From: JBBPZA01 sp963728925
GTDB lineage: Bacteria > Actinomycetota > Thermoleophilia > Solirubrobacterales > Solirubrobacteraceae
Assembly: GCA_963728925.1 (NCBI GenBank)
Contig: CAVSMB010000021.1
Location: 1-44,131, forward strand
Length of the DNA: 44,131 nt
Direction: 5' to 3'
The notes beneath the pieces were generated by a model. It made no database searches. It was not told the DNA's origin and saw nothing but the letters and a program-made list of their open reading frames with translations. Every line of letters starts with the position of its first letter. The stretch's first letter is position 1. Positions 25,090 to 32,546 of the stretch are shown here, piece after piece. Both the position numbers and the translations under genes were made by a program.

Positions 25090-26651
25090 GGGGCTGCCGC
25101 TCCGGCGGCCCTAGCCTGCCTTCCCGTACCCGCCTTCCCGTACCCGCCCCCGCCCGGGGTGCGGACCTCGACCACCGCGCCGCTCTCGAGCGCGCGCGAG
25201 GCCTTGGGCGGCAGCGTCTCACCGTCGAGCAGGTTCTCGCCGCACGCCCCCGGGCCGCCGCCCTCGCGGCCCTGGGGTCGGTGGCGGCGGCGGTCGGTGA
25301 GCAGCGAGAGCGAGGCGTCCTCGAGCACGCGCACCGCGCGCACCAGGCCGTCGCCGCCGCGGTGTTCGCCCTCGCCGCCGCTGTCGCGCACGAGCTCGTA
25401 GCGCTCCACCCGCAACGGGTACTCGAGTTCGAGCGCCTCGATCGGCGTATTCAGCGTGTTGCTCATTCCGACGTGGACGCCCGACGGCCCGTCCGCGTTC
25501 GCGCTCGCCCCCTGCCCGCCGCCGATCGTCTCGTAGTAGGTCCAGCCCGGGCCGCCGATGACCAGGTTGTTCATCGTTCCCTGCCCCTCGGCGGGCAGCG
25601 GAGCGAGCCGGCCGAGGGCGCGCAGCACCGTGTCGGCCACCCGCTGGCTGGTCTCGACGTTGCCGGCGACCACGGCCGCGGGGGCGCGCGCGTTGACCAG
25701 CGATCCCTCGGGCGCCTCGATGGTCAGCGCGGCGTAGGTTCCAGCGTTGGCCGGCACGTCCTCGGGGAGCAGCACCCGCAGCGCGAAGTAGCAGGCCGAG
25801 CGCGTCACCGCGAGCGGGCAGTTGACGTTGCCGGGGACCTGCTCGGCGGTGCCGGTGAAGTCGATCGTCATCGCGTCGCCGTCCACGCGCACCCGCACGC
25901 GAACGGGGATGTCCTCGTCGCGGGTGCCGTCGCCCTCGATCTCGCCCTCCGCCTCGTGCTCGCCGTCCTCCAAGCTGCGCAGCACCTCGCGCGTGCGCCG
26001 CTCGGCGTAGGCCACCACGTCGGTGAAGGCCTGGTCAACCACCTCGCGCCCGCGGCGCTCGACGAGCTCGGCCAGGCGGCGCTCGGCGAGCCGGTTGGCC
26101 GCGAGCTGGGCGCGCAGGTCGCCGCGGCGCACGTCGGGCGTCCGTACGTTGGCGAGCACGAGGTCGAGCACGTCCTGCACCACCTCGCCCTCGGCCTCCA
26201 GCCGCACGGGCGGGATCACGAGGCCCTCCTGGAAGATCTCGCGCGAGTCGGCGGGCATCGAGCCCGGCCGCATGCCGCCCACATCGTTGTGGTGCGCGCG
26301 CGTCACCGCGTAGCCGAGGATCTCGCCCTCCATGGTCATCGGCGACACGAGCGTCAGGTCGGGGAGGTGCGTCCCCCCGGTGGCCGGGTCGTTGAGGAGG
26401 AAGACGTCGCCGGGGCGTGGGTCGCGCCTGCGCACGGCGGCGACCGCCTCGGGCATTGCGCCGAGGTGCACCGGAATGTGCTCGGCCTGCGCGACCATGG
26501 CACCCTCGGCGTCGAAGAGCGCGGCGGAGCAGTCGCGGCGCTCCTTGATGTTCGAGGAGTAGGCGCCGTGGATGAGCAGCGCCCCCATCTCCTCGGCGAT
26601 CCCCGACAGCGCGCTCGAGAGCACGGAGAGGGTGACGGGGTCGAGGCTCAC
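25086..26651 (-). CDS. hyuB: Hydantoinase/oxoprolinase subunit B
   Basis: 521 residues from GTG 26651, which overlaps the TGA of hyuA (GTGA). It matches the HyuB/OplaH C-terminal subunit: LSSALSGIAEEMGALLIHGA, SSNIKERRDCSAALFDAEGA, HIPVHLGAMPEAV, DVFLLNDPATGGTHLPD, HHNDVGGMRPGSMPADSREI, and the late GGGQGASANADGPSGVHVGM. With HyuA it forms a cytoplasmic ATP-dependent amidohydrolase that opens 5-oxoproline, N-methylhydantoin or related ring amides, or acts as acetone-carboxylase-like ligase in some branches. The pair has no third subunit here, so substrate is not decided. Product ends GGGGYGKAGTGRQARA. Confidence 0.88.
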   Translation of the reverse strand: MSLDPVTLSVLSSALSGIAEEMGALLIHGAYSSNIKERRDCSAALFDAEGAMVAQAEHIPVHLGAMPEAVAAVRRRDPRPGDVFLLNDPATGGTHLPDLTLVSPMTMEGEILGYAVTRAHHNDVGGMRPGSMPADSREIFQEGLVIPPVRLEAEGEVVQDVLDLVLANVRTPDVRRGDLRAQLAANRLAERRLAELVERRGREVVDQAFTDVVAYAERRTREVLRSLEDGEHEAEGEIEGDGTRDEDIPVRVRVRVDGDAMTIDFTGTAEQVPGNVNCPLAVTRSACYFALRVLLPEDVPANAGTYAALTIEAPEGSLVNARAPAAVVAGNVETSQRVADTVLRALGRLAPLPAEGQGTMNNLVIGGPGWTYYETIGGGQGASANADGPSGVHVGMSNTLNTPIEALELEYPLRVERYELVRDSGGEGEHRGGDGLVRAVRVLEDASLSLLTDRRRHRPQGREGGGPGACGENLLDGETLPPKASRALESGAVVEVRTPGGGGYGKAGTGRQARAAGAAAP

Positions 26652-28630
26652 CGCTCGCGCCGCTCGAGCACCAGGGTGCCCGCCACGTCGATCGCCCCGG
26701 CCCAGCCGGCCCGCACCACGCACGTCGCCTCGTCGAACTCGACCACGGCCGGGCCCTCGACCTCGTCGCCCACGCCCATTTCGGCGCGACGCAGCACGGA
26801 GATCTCGCGCCAGCCGTCCTCGCCGACGTGGACCTCGCGGGTGACGGGCTCCGCCCCGCCGTCCTCCTCCCGCTCGGGCTCGCGCAACGCGGGCTTCTCG
26901 ACCTCGATCGTCGCGACGACGCGAGCGGCAACCAGCTCGACCGGCTCCTCCTCCATGCGGTAGCCGTAGCGGCGCTCGTGGGCCTCGTGGAGGCGCTCGA
27001 CGAGCGCCTCGCCGTCGTCCGCGTCGACCGTCAGCTCGAAGGCCTGGCCCCGGTAGCGCAGGTCGGCGCGCCGCCGGCAGCGCGGGTCGTCGAGGTCCTC
27101 GCGCGCGACGCGCTCGAGCGCTTCGCACGCCTCGGCCACGCGCTCCGCGTCGACCTCGCCGAGCAACGGCGCGACGTAGTCGCGGCGCAGGTCGGACATC
27201 GCGAGCCCCAGCGCGCTGAGCACGCCGCCGGTGCGCGGCACGAGGACGGTGGTCATGTCGAGCTCCTCGGCCAGCGCGCAGGCGTGCATGCCGCCCGCGC
27301 CCCCGAAGGCGACCAAGGCGAACTCGCGCGGGTCGAGCCCGCGGTGCACGCTGACCACACGCAGCGCGCGGACCATCTCCGCGTCGGCGACGCGCACGAT
27401 GCCCAGCGCCGTCTCGAGCGCGTCGAGCCCGAGCCGCTCGCTCAGCGCAGTGAGCGCCTTCTCGGCCCGCTCGCGCTCCAGAACGAGCTCTCCGCCCAGG
27501 GTCGCCCCGTCGCCGAGGTGGCCGAGGTAGAGGTCGGCGTCGGTCACCGTCGGCTCCTCGCCGCCGCGGCCGTAGGCGGCCGGGCCAGGGTCCGCGCCCG
27601 CCGAGTGCGGGCCGACGCGCAGCGCCCCGCCCTCGTCGGCCCACGCGATCGAGCCGCCGCCCGCGCTCACTGTGTGCACGTCGACCATCGGCAGCTTGAT
27701 CGGCACGCCGGCCACCACCGACTCGGTCGTCGTCTGCGCCTCGCCGCCGATGATCGGCGCGACGTCGGTGCTCGTGCCGCCCATGTCGAAGCTCAGGACG
27801 TCCTCGTGCCCCGACGCCCGCGCGACGTGCGCGGCGCCGACGACGCCCCCGGCCGGGCCCGAGAGCAGGCACGCAGCTGCGGCGCCGGCCGCCGTCTCGA
27901 GGTCGACCACGCCGCCCGAGGACTGCATGACGAGCGGCGAGGGCATGCCCGCCTCCTCGGTCTGCCCCGCCAGCCGCTGCAGGTAGTCCGTCAGGCGCGG
28001 GGCGAGGTAGGCGTCGGCCACGGTCGTCGAGAAGCGCTCGTACTCCCGTACCTCGGGGAGCACCTCGCTCGAGCGCGAGACGCGGACGTCGCCAAGCGCC
28101 TCGCGCAGCGCCTCGCCCACGCGCCGCTCGTGGTCGGGGTGCAGGAAGGCGAAGAGCAGGCACACGGCGACGGCCTCGACCTCGGCCTCGCGCAGGCGCT
28201 CGACGACCGCGTCGAGCGAGTCCTCGTCGAGCGCGCGCAGCTCACCGTCCGGGCCCATGCGCTCGGCCACGGCGAAGCGCAGCTCGCGCGGCACAAGCGG
28301 CGCCGGCCGCGCGGCGGTGAGGTCGTAGAGCGAGGCGCGGTCCTGCCGGGCGATCTCGATGACGTCGAGGAAGCCCTCGGTGGTGACGAGCGCCGTGCGG
28401 GCGCCGCGCCGCTCGAGCAGCGCGTTGGTCGCGACGGTCATGCCGTGCGCGAAGGCGGCGAGCGACGCGACGTCGAGGTCCGCCGCGCGAATGCCGCTCA
28501 TGACGCCTTCGGACTGGTCACGCGGGGTCGAGGGCACCTTCGCCGTCCGCGGCGTGCCGTCCTCGAGCACCACGAGGTCGGTGAAGGTGCCGCCGACGTC
28601 GACGCCGAGGCGTGCGCTTGGAGCGGCCAT
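26648..28630 (-). CDS. hyuA: Hydantoinase/oxoprolinase subunit A
   Basis: 660 residues from ATG 28630. N-terminal ASKHA-type phosphate loop LGVDVGGTFTDLVVLEDG, then AHGMTVATNALLERRGART, the hinge region DVLSFDMGGTSTDVAPIIGG (second phosphate motif), VHTVSAGGGSIAWADEGGAL, and ALVAFGGAGGMHACALAEEL. These are the standard HyuA motifs that bind ATP and activate the ring amide by phosphorylation. It precedes hyuB with a 4-bp overlap, so both are made in equal amounts. Divergent from the ATP-grasp operon with 75 nt between starts, which raises the question whether the two operons act on related gamma-lactam or gamma-glutamyl compounds. Confidence 0.9.
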   Translation of the reverse strand: MAAPSARLGVDVGGTFTDLVVLEDGTPRTAKVPSTPRDQSEGVMSGIRAADLDVASLAAFAHGMTVATNALLERRGARTALVTTEGFLDVIEIARQDRASLYDLTAARPAPLVPRELRFAVAERMGPDGELRALDEDSLDAVVERLREAEVEAVAVCLLFAFLHPDHERRVGEALREALGDVRVSRSSEVLPEVREYERFSTTVADAYLAPRLTDYLQRLAGQTEEAGMPSPLVMQSSGGVVDLETAAGAAAACLLSGPAGGVVGAAHVARASGHEDVLSFDMGGTSTDVAPIIGGEAQTTTESVVAGVPIKLPMVDVHTVSAGGGSIAWADEGGALRVGPHSAGADPGPAAYGRGGEEPTVTDADLYLGHLGDGATLGGELVLERERAEKALTALSERLGLDALETALGIVRVADAEMVRALRVVSVHRGLDPREFALVAFGGAGGMHACALAEELDMTTVLVPRTGGVLSALGLAMSDLRRDYVAPLLGEVDAERVAEACEALERVAREDLDDPRCRRRADLRYRGQAFELTVDADDGEALVERLHEAHERRYGYRMEEEPVELVAARVVATIEVEKPALREPEREEDGGAEPVTREVHVGEDGWREISVLRRAEMGVGDEVEGPAVVEFDEATCVVRAGWAGAIDVAGTLVLERRER

Positions 28631-28639
28631 CGACGAGGT

Positions 28640-28645
28640 GTTGTA
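28640..28645 (-). promoter_or_regulatory. -10-like TACAAC ahead of hyuA
   Basis: On the minus strand TACAAC lies 9 nt before ATG 28630. No ribosome-binding site is visible, consistent with a short leader or none. Confidence 0.35.
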
Positions 28646-28690
28646 CCCAACGTCCAGGCGACTGCTCCCCGAGGTCGAGCACCACCGCCG

Positions 28691-28696
28691 TAGAGT
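28691..28696 (+). promoter_or_regulatory. -10 box TAGAGT ahead of ATP-grasp operon
   Basis: TAGAGT lies 9 nt before ATG 28706, mirroring the spacing of the divergent hyuA promoter 50 bp away. Confidence 0.45.
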
Positions 28697-28705
28697 CAGA
28701 CGAAC

Positions 28706-30142
28706 ATGGGCACACGGGCCGGCATGGGAGAGGGGACGGCGCAGCGCAGCGACCCGTGGGCCGCCTACGACCCCGAGGGCTACTGGGACGAGGCTTTCGC
28801 GGGACGGGACGAGCCACGCGAGCACTACGCACCGGTGCTGGAGGCGTTCGCCGCCGAAGACCCCGCGGCGCGGCGCAGCGCGGTCCTCGACGAGGTCCAG
28901 GCCCGCGGAGCGGTCTTCGGGGGCGCCGGCGGGGTCACCCCCTTCCTCCTGGATCCCGTGCCAAGGCTGCTCACCGCGGCCGAGTGGGCGCTGCTCGAAC
29001 GCGGCATCACCCAGCGCGTCAAGGCCCTCAACGCGTTCCTCGCCGACGTCTACGGCCCGCGCGCGATCATCGCCGACGGCTTAGTGCCCGAGCGGGTCGT
29101 CGAGGAGGCCGACCACTTCGAGCCGGCGCTCGCCGGCGTCGAGCCGCGCCATGGCGCGTGGACCACGGTGGCCGGCCTGGATCTCGTCCGCGGCGCTGAC
29201 GGGGGCTTCGCCGTGCTGGAGGACAACCTGCGCACGCCGTCGGGCCTCGCCTACGCGCTGGTCGCCCGCGAGGCGGTCGCCCCGGGACTGCCCGGCGAGC
29301 CGCGCGACATCGCCGGCCCTGCGGCCGCGCTGCTAGGCGAGGCGCTGCGCGCCGCCGCGCCGGAGGGCGTCGACGAGCCGCTCGTCGTGCTGTTCACGGA
29401 CGGCGAGGCCAACAGCGCGCACTGGGAGCACGTCACCCTCGGGCGTCTGCTGGACATCCCGCTCGTCACCCTCGCAGACCTCGAGCACCGCGCCGGCGCG
29501 CTCCACGCCCGCCTGCCGGACGGTCCGCGCCGCGTCGACGTGGTCTACCGCCGCACCGACGAGGACCGGCTAACCGCCGAGCGCGGCGCGCTGACCGCGG
29601 TCGGCGAGGCGCTCCTCGAGCCATGGCGCGCCGGCCGCGTCGGCGTCGCGAACGCCTTCGGCACCGGGGTCGCCGACGACAAGCTCGCCCACGCCTACGT
29701 CGAGGCGGCGATCCGCTTCTACCTCGGCGAGGAGCCGGTGCTGCCCTCGGTGCCGACCTACGACCTCTCCGAGCCCACCGCCCTCCAGGCGGCGCTCGAG
29801 CGCCTCGACGAGCTGGTGCTCAAGCCGCGCTCGGGGTACGGCGGCGAGGGCGTCCTCATCGGCCCCCTCGCCGGCGACGACGAGCTGCGCCGCGCGCGCG
29901 AGTCCGTGCTCGCAGCGCCCGCGAGCTTCATCGCCCAGGAGACCGTCGCGCTCTCGCGCCACCCGACGGTGGTCGGCGACGCGCTGGAGCCCCGTCATGT
30001 CGACCTGCGACCCTTGGCGTTCAGCGGCGCCCGCGCGGCCGTGCTTCCCGGGGGGCTCACGAGGGTCGCCTTCGGGGCGGGGGCCATGGTCGTCAACTCG
30101 TCGCAGAACGGAGGCGGGAAGGACACATGGGTGATGAGCTGA
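28706..30142 (+). CDS. Circularly permuted type 2 ATP-grasp protein
   Basis: 478 residues from ATG 28706. It is the DUF404/DUF407 circularly permuted ATP-grasp family: ERGITQRVKALNAFLADVYG, GGFAVLEDNLRTPSGLAYAL (metal/nucleotide segment), VDVVYRRTDEDRL, and ELVLKPRSGYGGEGVLIGPL (glycine-rich Lys/Arg nucleotide loop). ATP-grasp enzymes form amide bonds between a carboxylate and an amine through acyl-phosphate. This branch usually neighbours an Alpha-E (DUF403) protein, transglutaminase and proteasome-type protease; none is here. Instead the next two genes encode a gamma-glutamyl hydrolase-like amidotransferase and a GCS2 ligase, with overlapping codons. Function is therefore likely peptide or gamma-glutamyl ligation of an unknown substrate in the cytoplasm. 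Confidence 0.85.
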   Translation: MGTRAGMGEGTAQRSDPWAAYDPEGYWDEAFAGRDEPREHYAPVLEAFAAEDPAARRSAVLDEVQARGAVFGGAGGVTPFLLDPVPRLLTAAEWALLERGITQRVKALNAFLADVYGPRAIIADGLVPERVVEEADHFEPALAGVEPRHGAWTTVAGLDLVRGADGGFAVLEDNLRTPSGLAYALVAREAVAPGLPGEPRDIAGPAAALLGEALRAAAPEGVDEPLVVLFTDGEANSAHWEHVTLGRLLDIPLVTLADLEHRAGALHARLPDGPRRVDVVYRRTDEDRLTAERGALTAVGEALLEPWRAGRVGVANAFGTGVADDKLAHAYVEAAIRFYLGEEPVLPSVPTYDLSEPTALQAALERLDELVLKPRSGYGGEGVLIGPLAGDDELRRARESVLAAPASFIAQETVALSRHPTVVGDALEPRHVDLRPLAFSGARAAVLPGGLTRVAFGAGAMVVNSSQNGGGKDTWVMS

Positions 30143-30918
30143 CCGCGGAGCGACCGCTGATCGGCGTCTCTACCTCGGAGGTGCGGATCGCCCAGCGCGT
30201 CGAGCCCACCCCGGAGGGCGAGCCGCCGATCGACCGCGAGATGGCGCTGGGAATGAAGTACCTGCGGGCGATCGAGGCGGCCGGTGGCATCCCGGTCGTC
30301 ATGCCACCGCTCGAGCTCGATGCCGTCTCGCCGCTGCTCGACCGGCTCAGCGGCATCTGCCTCTCGGGCGGCCCGGACCTGGACCCCGCCGCCTACGGGA
30401 CGCAGCGCTCGCCCCACCTCGGCCCGACCGAGCCCGAGCTCGACCGCTTCGAGCTTGCCGTCGCCCGCGAGGCCGACGCCCGCGAGCTGCCCACCCTCGC
30501 CATCTGCCGCGGCATGCAGGCGCTCAACGTCGCCCGCGGCGGGACGCTGCATCAGCATCTGCCCGAGCGCGAGAACGCGTCGATCGCCCACCGCCAGTCC
30601 GGCCCCGGCGAGCGCGTGACCCACGCGGTCGAGGTCGACCCGGGCACGAGGCTCGCGCGCATCCTCAGCCGCCGCCGCCACCGGGTCAACTCCTTCCACC
30701 ACCAGGCGGTGCGCCGCTTGGGCCGGGGGCTGCAAGCCGTCGCGTGGGCACCGGACGGCGTCGTCGAGGCGCTCGAGGCGGACGGGTCGCGCTTCCTCGT
30801 CGGCGTGCAGTGGCACGCCGAGTGCCTCGTCGCCCGGCGCCCGCACGCGGCGCTCTTCGGCGCCTTCGTCGAGGCGGCGCGCACGCACGGATCACTCGAG
30901 CAGCGGCGGGCGGCGTGA
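30127..30918 (+). CDS. Class I glutamine amidotransferase-like hydrolase (peptidase C26 / PuuD type)
   Basis: 263 residues from ATG 30127, overlapping the upstream gene by 16 nt. Nucleophile elbow LAICRGMQALNVARGG (Cys128), oxyanion segment CLSGGPDLDPAAYG, and VQWHAECL with His230 and Glu232 complete the catalytic triad. This is the gamma-glutamyl-GABA hydrolase / peptidase C26 family, which cleaves gamma-glutamyl amide bonds. It lacks any synthase domain, so a hydrolase working on the product of its operon partners, or an ammonia donor to one of them, is the natural reading. The His-Ala-Glu order replaces the commoner His-Pro-Glu. Confidence 0.85.
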   Translation: MGDELTAERPLIGVSTSEVRIAQRVEPTPEGEPPIDREMALGMKYLRAIEAAGGIPVVMPPLELDAVSPLLDRLSGICLSGGPDLDPAAYGTQRSPHLGPTEPELDRFELAVAREADARELPTLAICRGMQALNVARGGTLHQHLPERENASIAHRQSGPGERVTHAVEVDPGTRLARILSRRRHRVNSFHHQAVRRLGRGLQAVAWAPDGVVEALEADGSRFLVGVQWHAECLVARRPHAALFGAFVEAARTHGSLEQRRAA

Positions 30919-32087
30919 CCATCCGCTCCTCGGCGTCCTGGGCGGTGTGGAACGGCGGGCGCGCGGCCACGCCCTACACCCTCGGTGTCGAGGAGGAGGT
31001 CATGCTGCTCGAGCCCCACGGCTGGTCGCTCGCGCAGGCGGCCGACATGGTCCTGCCCTCGCTCTCGCCCGAGCTCGCCGACCGCGTGACGCGCGAGACG
31101 CACGGCTCGATCATCGAGCTGCGCACCGCCGTCCACGAGACCGTCGCCACCGCGGCCGACGAGCTGCTGCGCTGGCGGCGGCTGCTGGTCTCAGAGCTCG
31201 AGCCGATGGCCCTGCGCGCCGCCAGCGCGGGCACGCATCCCTTCGCCGTCTGGCACGACACGGTCGTCTCCGGAGGCGAGCGCCAGGGCTTCGTCTACGG
31301 CTCGATGCGCGAGCTCGCGCGGCGCGAGCCCACCTGCGCCCTGCACGTGCACGTCGGCGTGGAGGATGCCGAGAGCGCGATCCGTGCCGCCAACCGCCTG
31401 CGCGGCCACCTGCCGATGATGCTCGCGCTGTCGGCCAACTCGCCCTTCTGGCAGGGCCGCGACAGCGGTCTCGCCTCCGCGCGGACGCCGCTCTTCCAGG
31501 CCTTCCCGCGCGTCGGCATCCCGCGCGCCTTCGACGGCTACGCCGACTACGTCGAGACCGTCGACCTCCTCATCCGCTGCGAGGCGTTCCCCGAGCCGAC
31601 CTTCCTGTGGTGGGACGTCCGCGCCCAGCCCAAGCTCGGGACCATCGAGATCCGCATCATGGACGCGCAGGCCACCGTCGACGAGACCGCGGCGCTCGTC
31701 GCCTTCGTCCAGTGCCTCGTGCGCCTCGAGCTGCGCGAGGGCTACGTCGCTCCGGACGTGCTGACCTCGCCCGAGGTGCTCGCCGAGAACCGCTTCCTCG
31801 CCGCCCGCGACGGCATGGAGGCGGAGTTCATCGACCCGGTGGCCGAGCGCCGCGAGCCGGCGCGCGAGCAGCTCGAGCCGCTCCTCGAAGCGCTGGCCCC
31901 GCACGCCTACGAGCTCGGCTGCCACCCGGAGCTGCAGGGGGTGCACCAGCTCGCCGAGGACTCCGGGGCGGTCGACCAGCTCGTGGTCGCCCGCCGGCCG
32001 AATCGCCTGCGCGGGCTCGTCGAGGCGCTTTCCGAGGTCTTCACCGCCTCGGGCCCGGGCATGGTGCGCCTGGACGTGGAGGGGTAG
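30915..32087 (+). CDS. GCS2-family carboxylate-amine ligase (glutamate-cysteine ligase type 2, YbdK-like)
   Basis: 390 residues from GTG 30915, which overlaps the preceding TGA (GTGA). It shows the GCS2 signature: YTLGVEEEVMLLEP (Glu metal ligands), THGSIIELRTAVHETVATAA, CALHVHVGVEDAESAIRAAN, NSPFWQGRDSGLASARTPLF, WWDVRAQPKLGTIEIRIMDA. Members join glutamate or another gamma-carboxylate to an amine such as cysteine using ATP. In this operon the enzyme could supply the gamma-linked dipeptide that the ATP-grasp enzyme extends. No glutathione synthetase (GshB) or EgtB/EgtD gene lies in the window. No transmembrane segment. Last gene of the operon. Confidence 0.88.
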   Translation: MTIRSSASWAVWNGGRAATPYTLGVEEEVMLLEPHGWSLAQAADMVLPSLSPELADRVTRETHGSIIELRTAVHETVATAADELLRWRRLLVSELEPMALRAASAGTHPFAVWHDTVVSGGERQGFVYGSMRELARREPTCALHVHVGVEDAESAIRAANRLRGHLPMMLALSANSPFWQGRDSGLASARTPLFQAFPRVGIPRAFDGYADYVETVDLLIRCEAFPEPTFLWWDVRAQPKLGTIEIRIMDAQATVDETAALVAFVQCLVRLELREGYVAPDVLTSPEVLAENRFLAARDGMEAEFIDPVAERREPAREQLEPLLEALAPHAYELGCHPELQGVHQLAEDSGAVDQLVVARRPNRLRGLVEALSEVFTASGPGMVRLDVEG

Positions 32088-32179
32088 GCGCTTCCGCGGA
32101 AGCGAGCCGCCGGCGTTTGCGACGTCTGGCGACGAAGGAGGCGGGTCACGCGCTGCGGCGGGGAAGCCACCGGCCGGGT

Positions 32180-32546
32180 CTACGTGACGGGCTCGATCCA
32201 CGATTCGGTGACCTCGATCCGCCCGCTGCGCGTCAGCGACCTGTCATCGTCGATCAACAGCGGCGATCATGCCGGCCGCGACACGAGGTACCTCAGGTAT
32301 CGCCGGGCTCGCCCGCGGCGACCGCCGTCCGCAACATCGAAATACTTCGACTGGGCAGCGAACTGGCACCGCTCGCGCCCCCGTTCGTCGAAGATCGCGG
32401 TCGAGCTGTGGCGCGGCCAAGGCACCGTGGCGAAGACGACCTCGGTGAGCACCGCGGGCGGGCCCTCTAAGCCGACGAGAAGGCGCCTGCAGATCTCCAG
32501 CAGCGTGTCGGCGTCGAGGAAGGCGCGGGCGCCGATGCCATGACGT
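32180..32546 (-). pseudogene. Degenerate minus-strand coding remnant, unrecognised
   Basis: The 460-nt gap after the GCS2 gene holds minus-strand coding character. From about 32540 it reads RHGIGARAFLDADTLLEICR, RLLVGLEGPPAVLTEVVFAT and STAIFDERGRERCQFAAQSK. In another frame a later stretch reads LLIDDDRSLTRSGRIEVTES and WIEPVT up to a TAG at 32182-32180. The pieces are protein-like but I cannot name the family, and no start codon or ribosome-binding site was identified. It could also be chance coding in GC-rich sequence. It lies immediately behind the end of the ThDP enzyme gene. Confidence 0.3.

Noticed and set aside
26651..28163. Upstream extension of hyuB inside hyuA
   Set aside because: The extended frame is a shadow of hyuA; the GTGA overlap at 26648-26651 and the conserved HyuB N-terminus fix the start.
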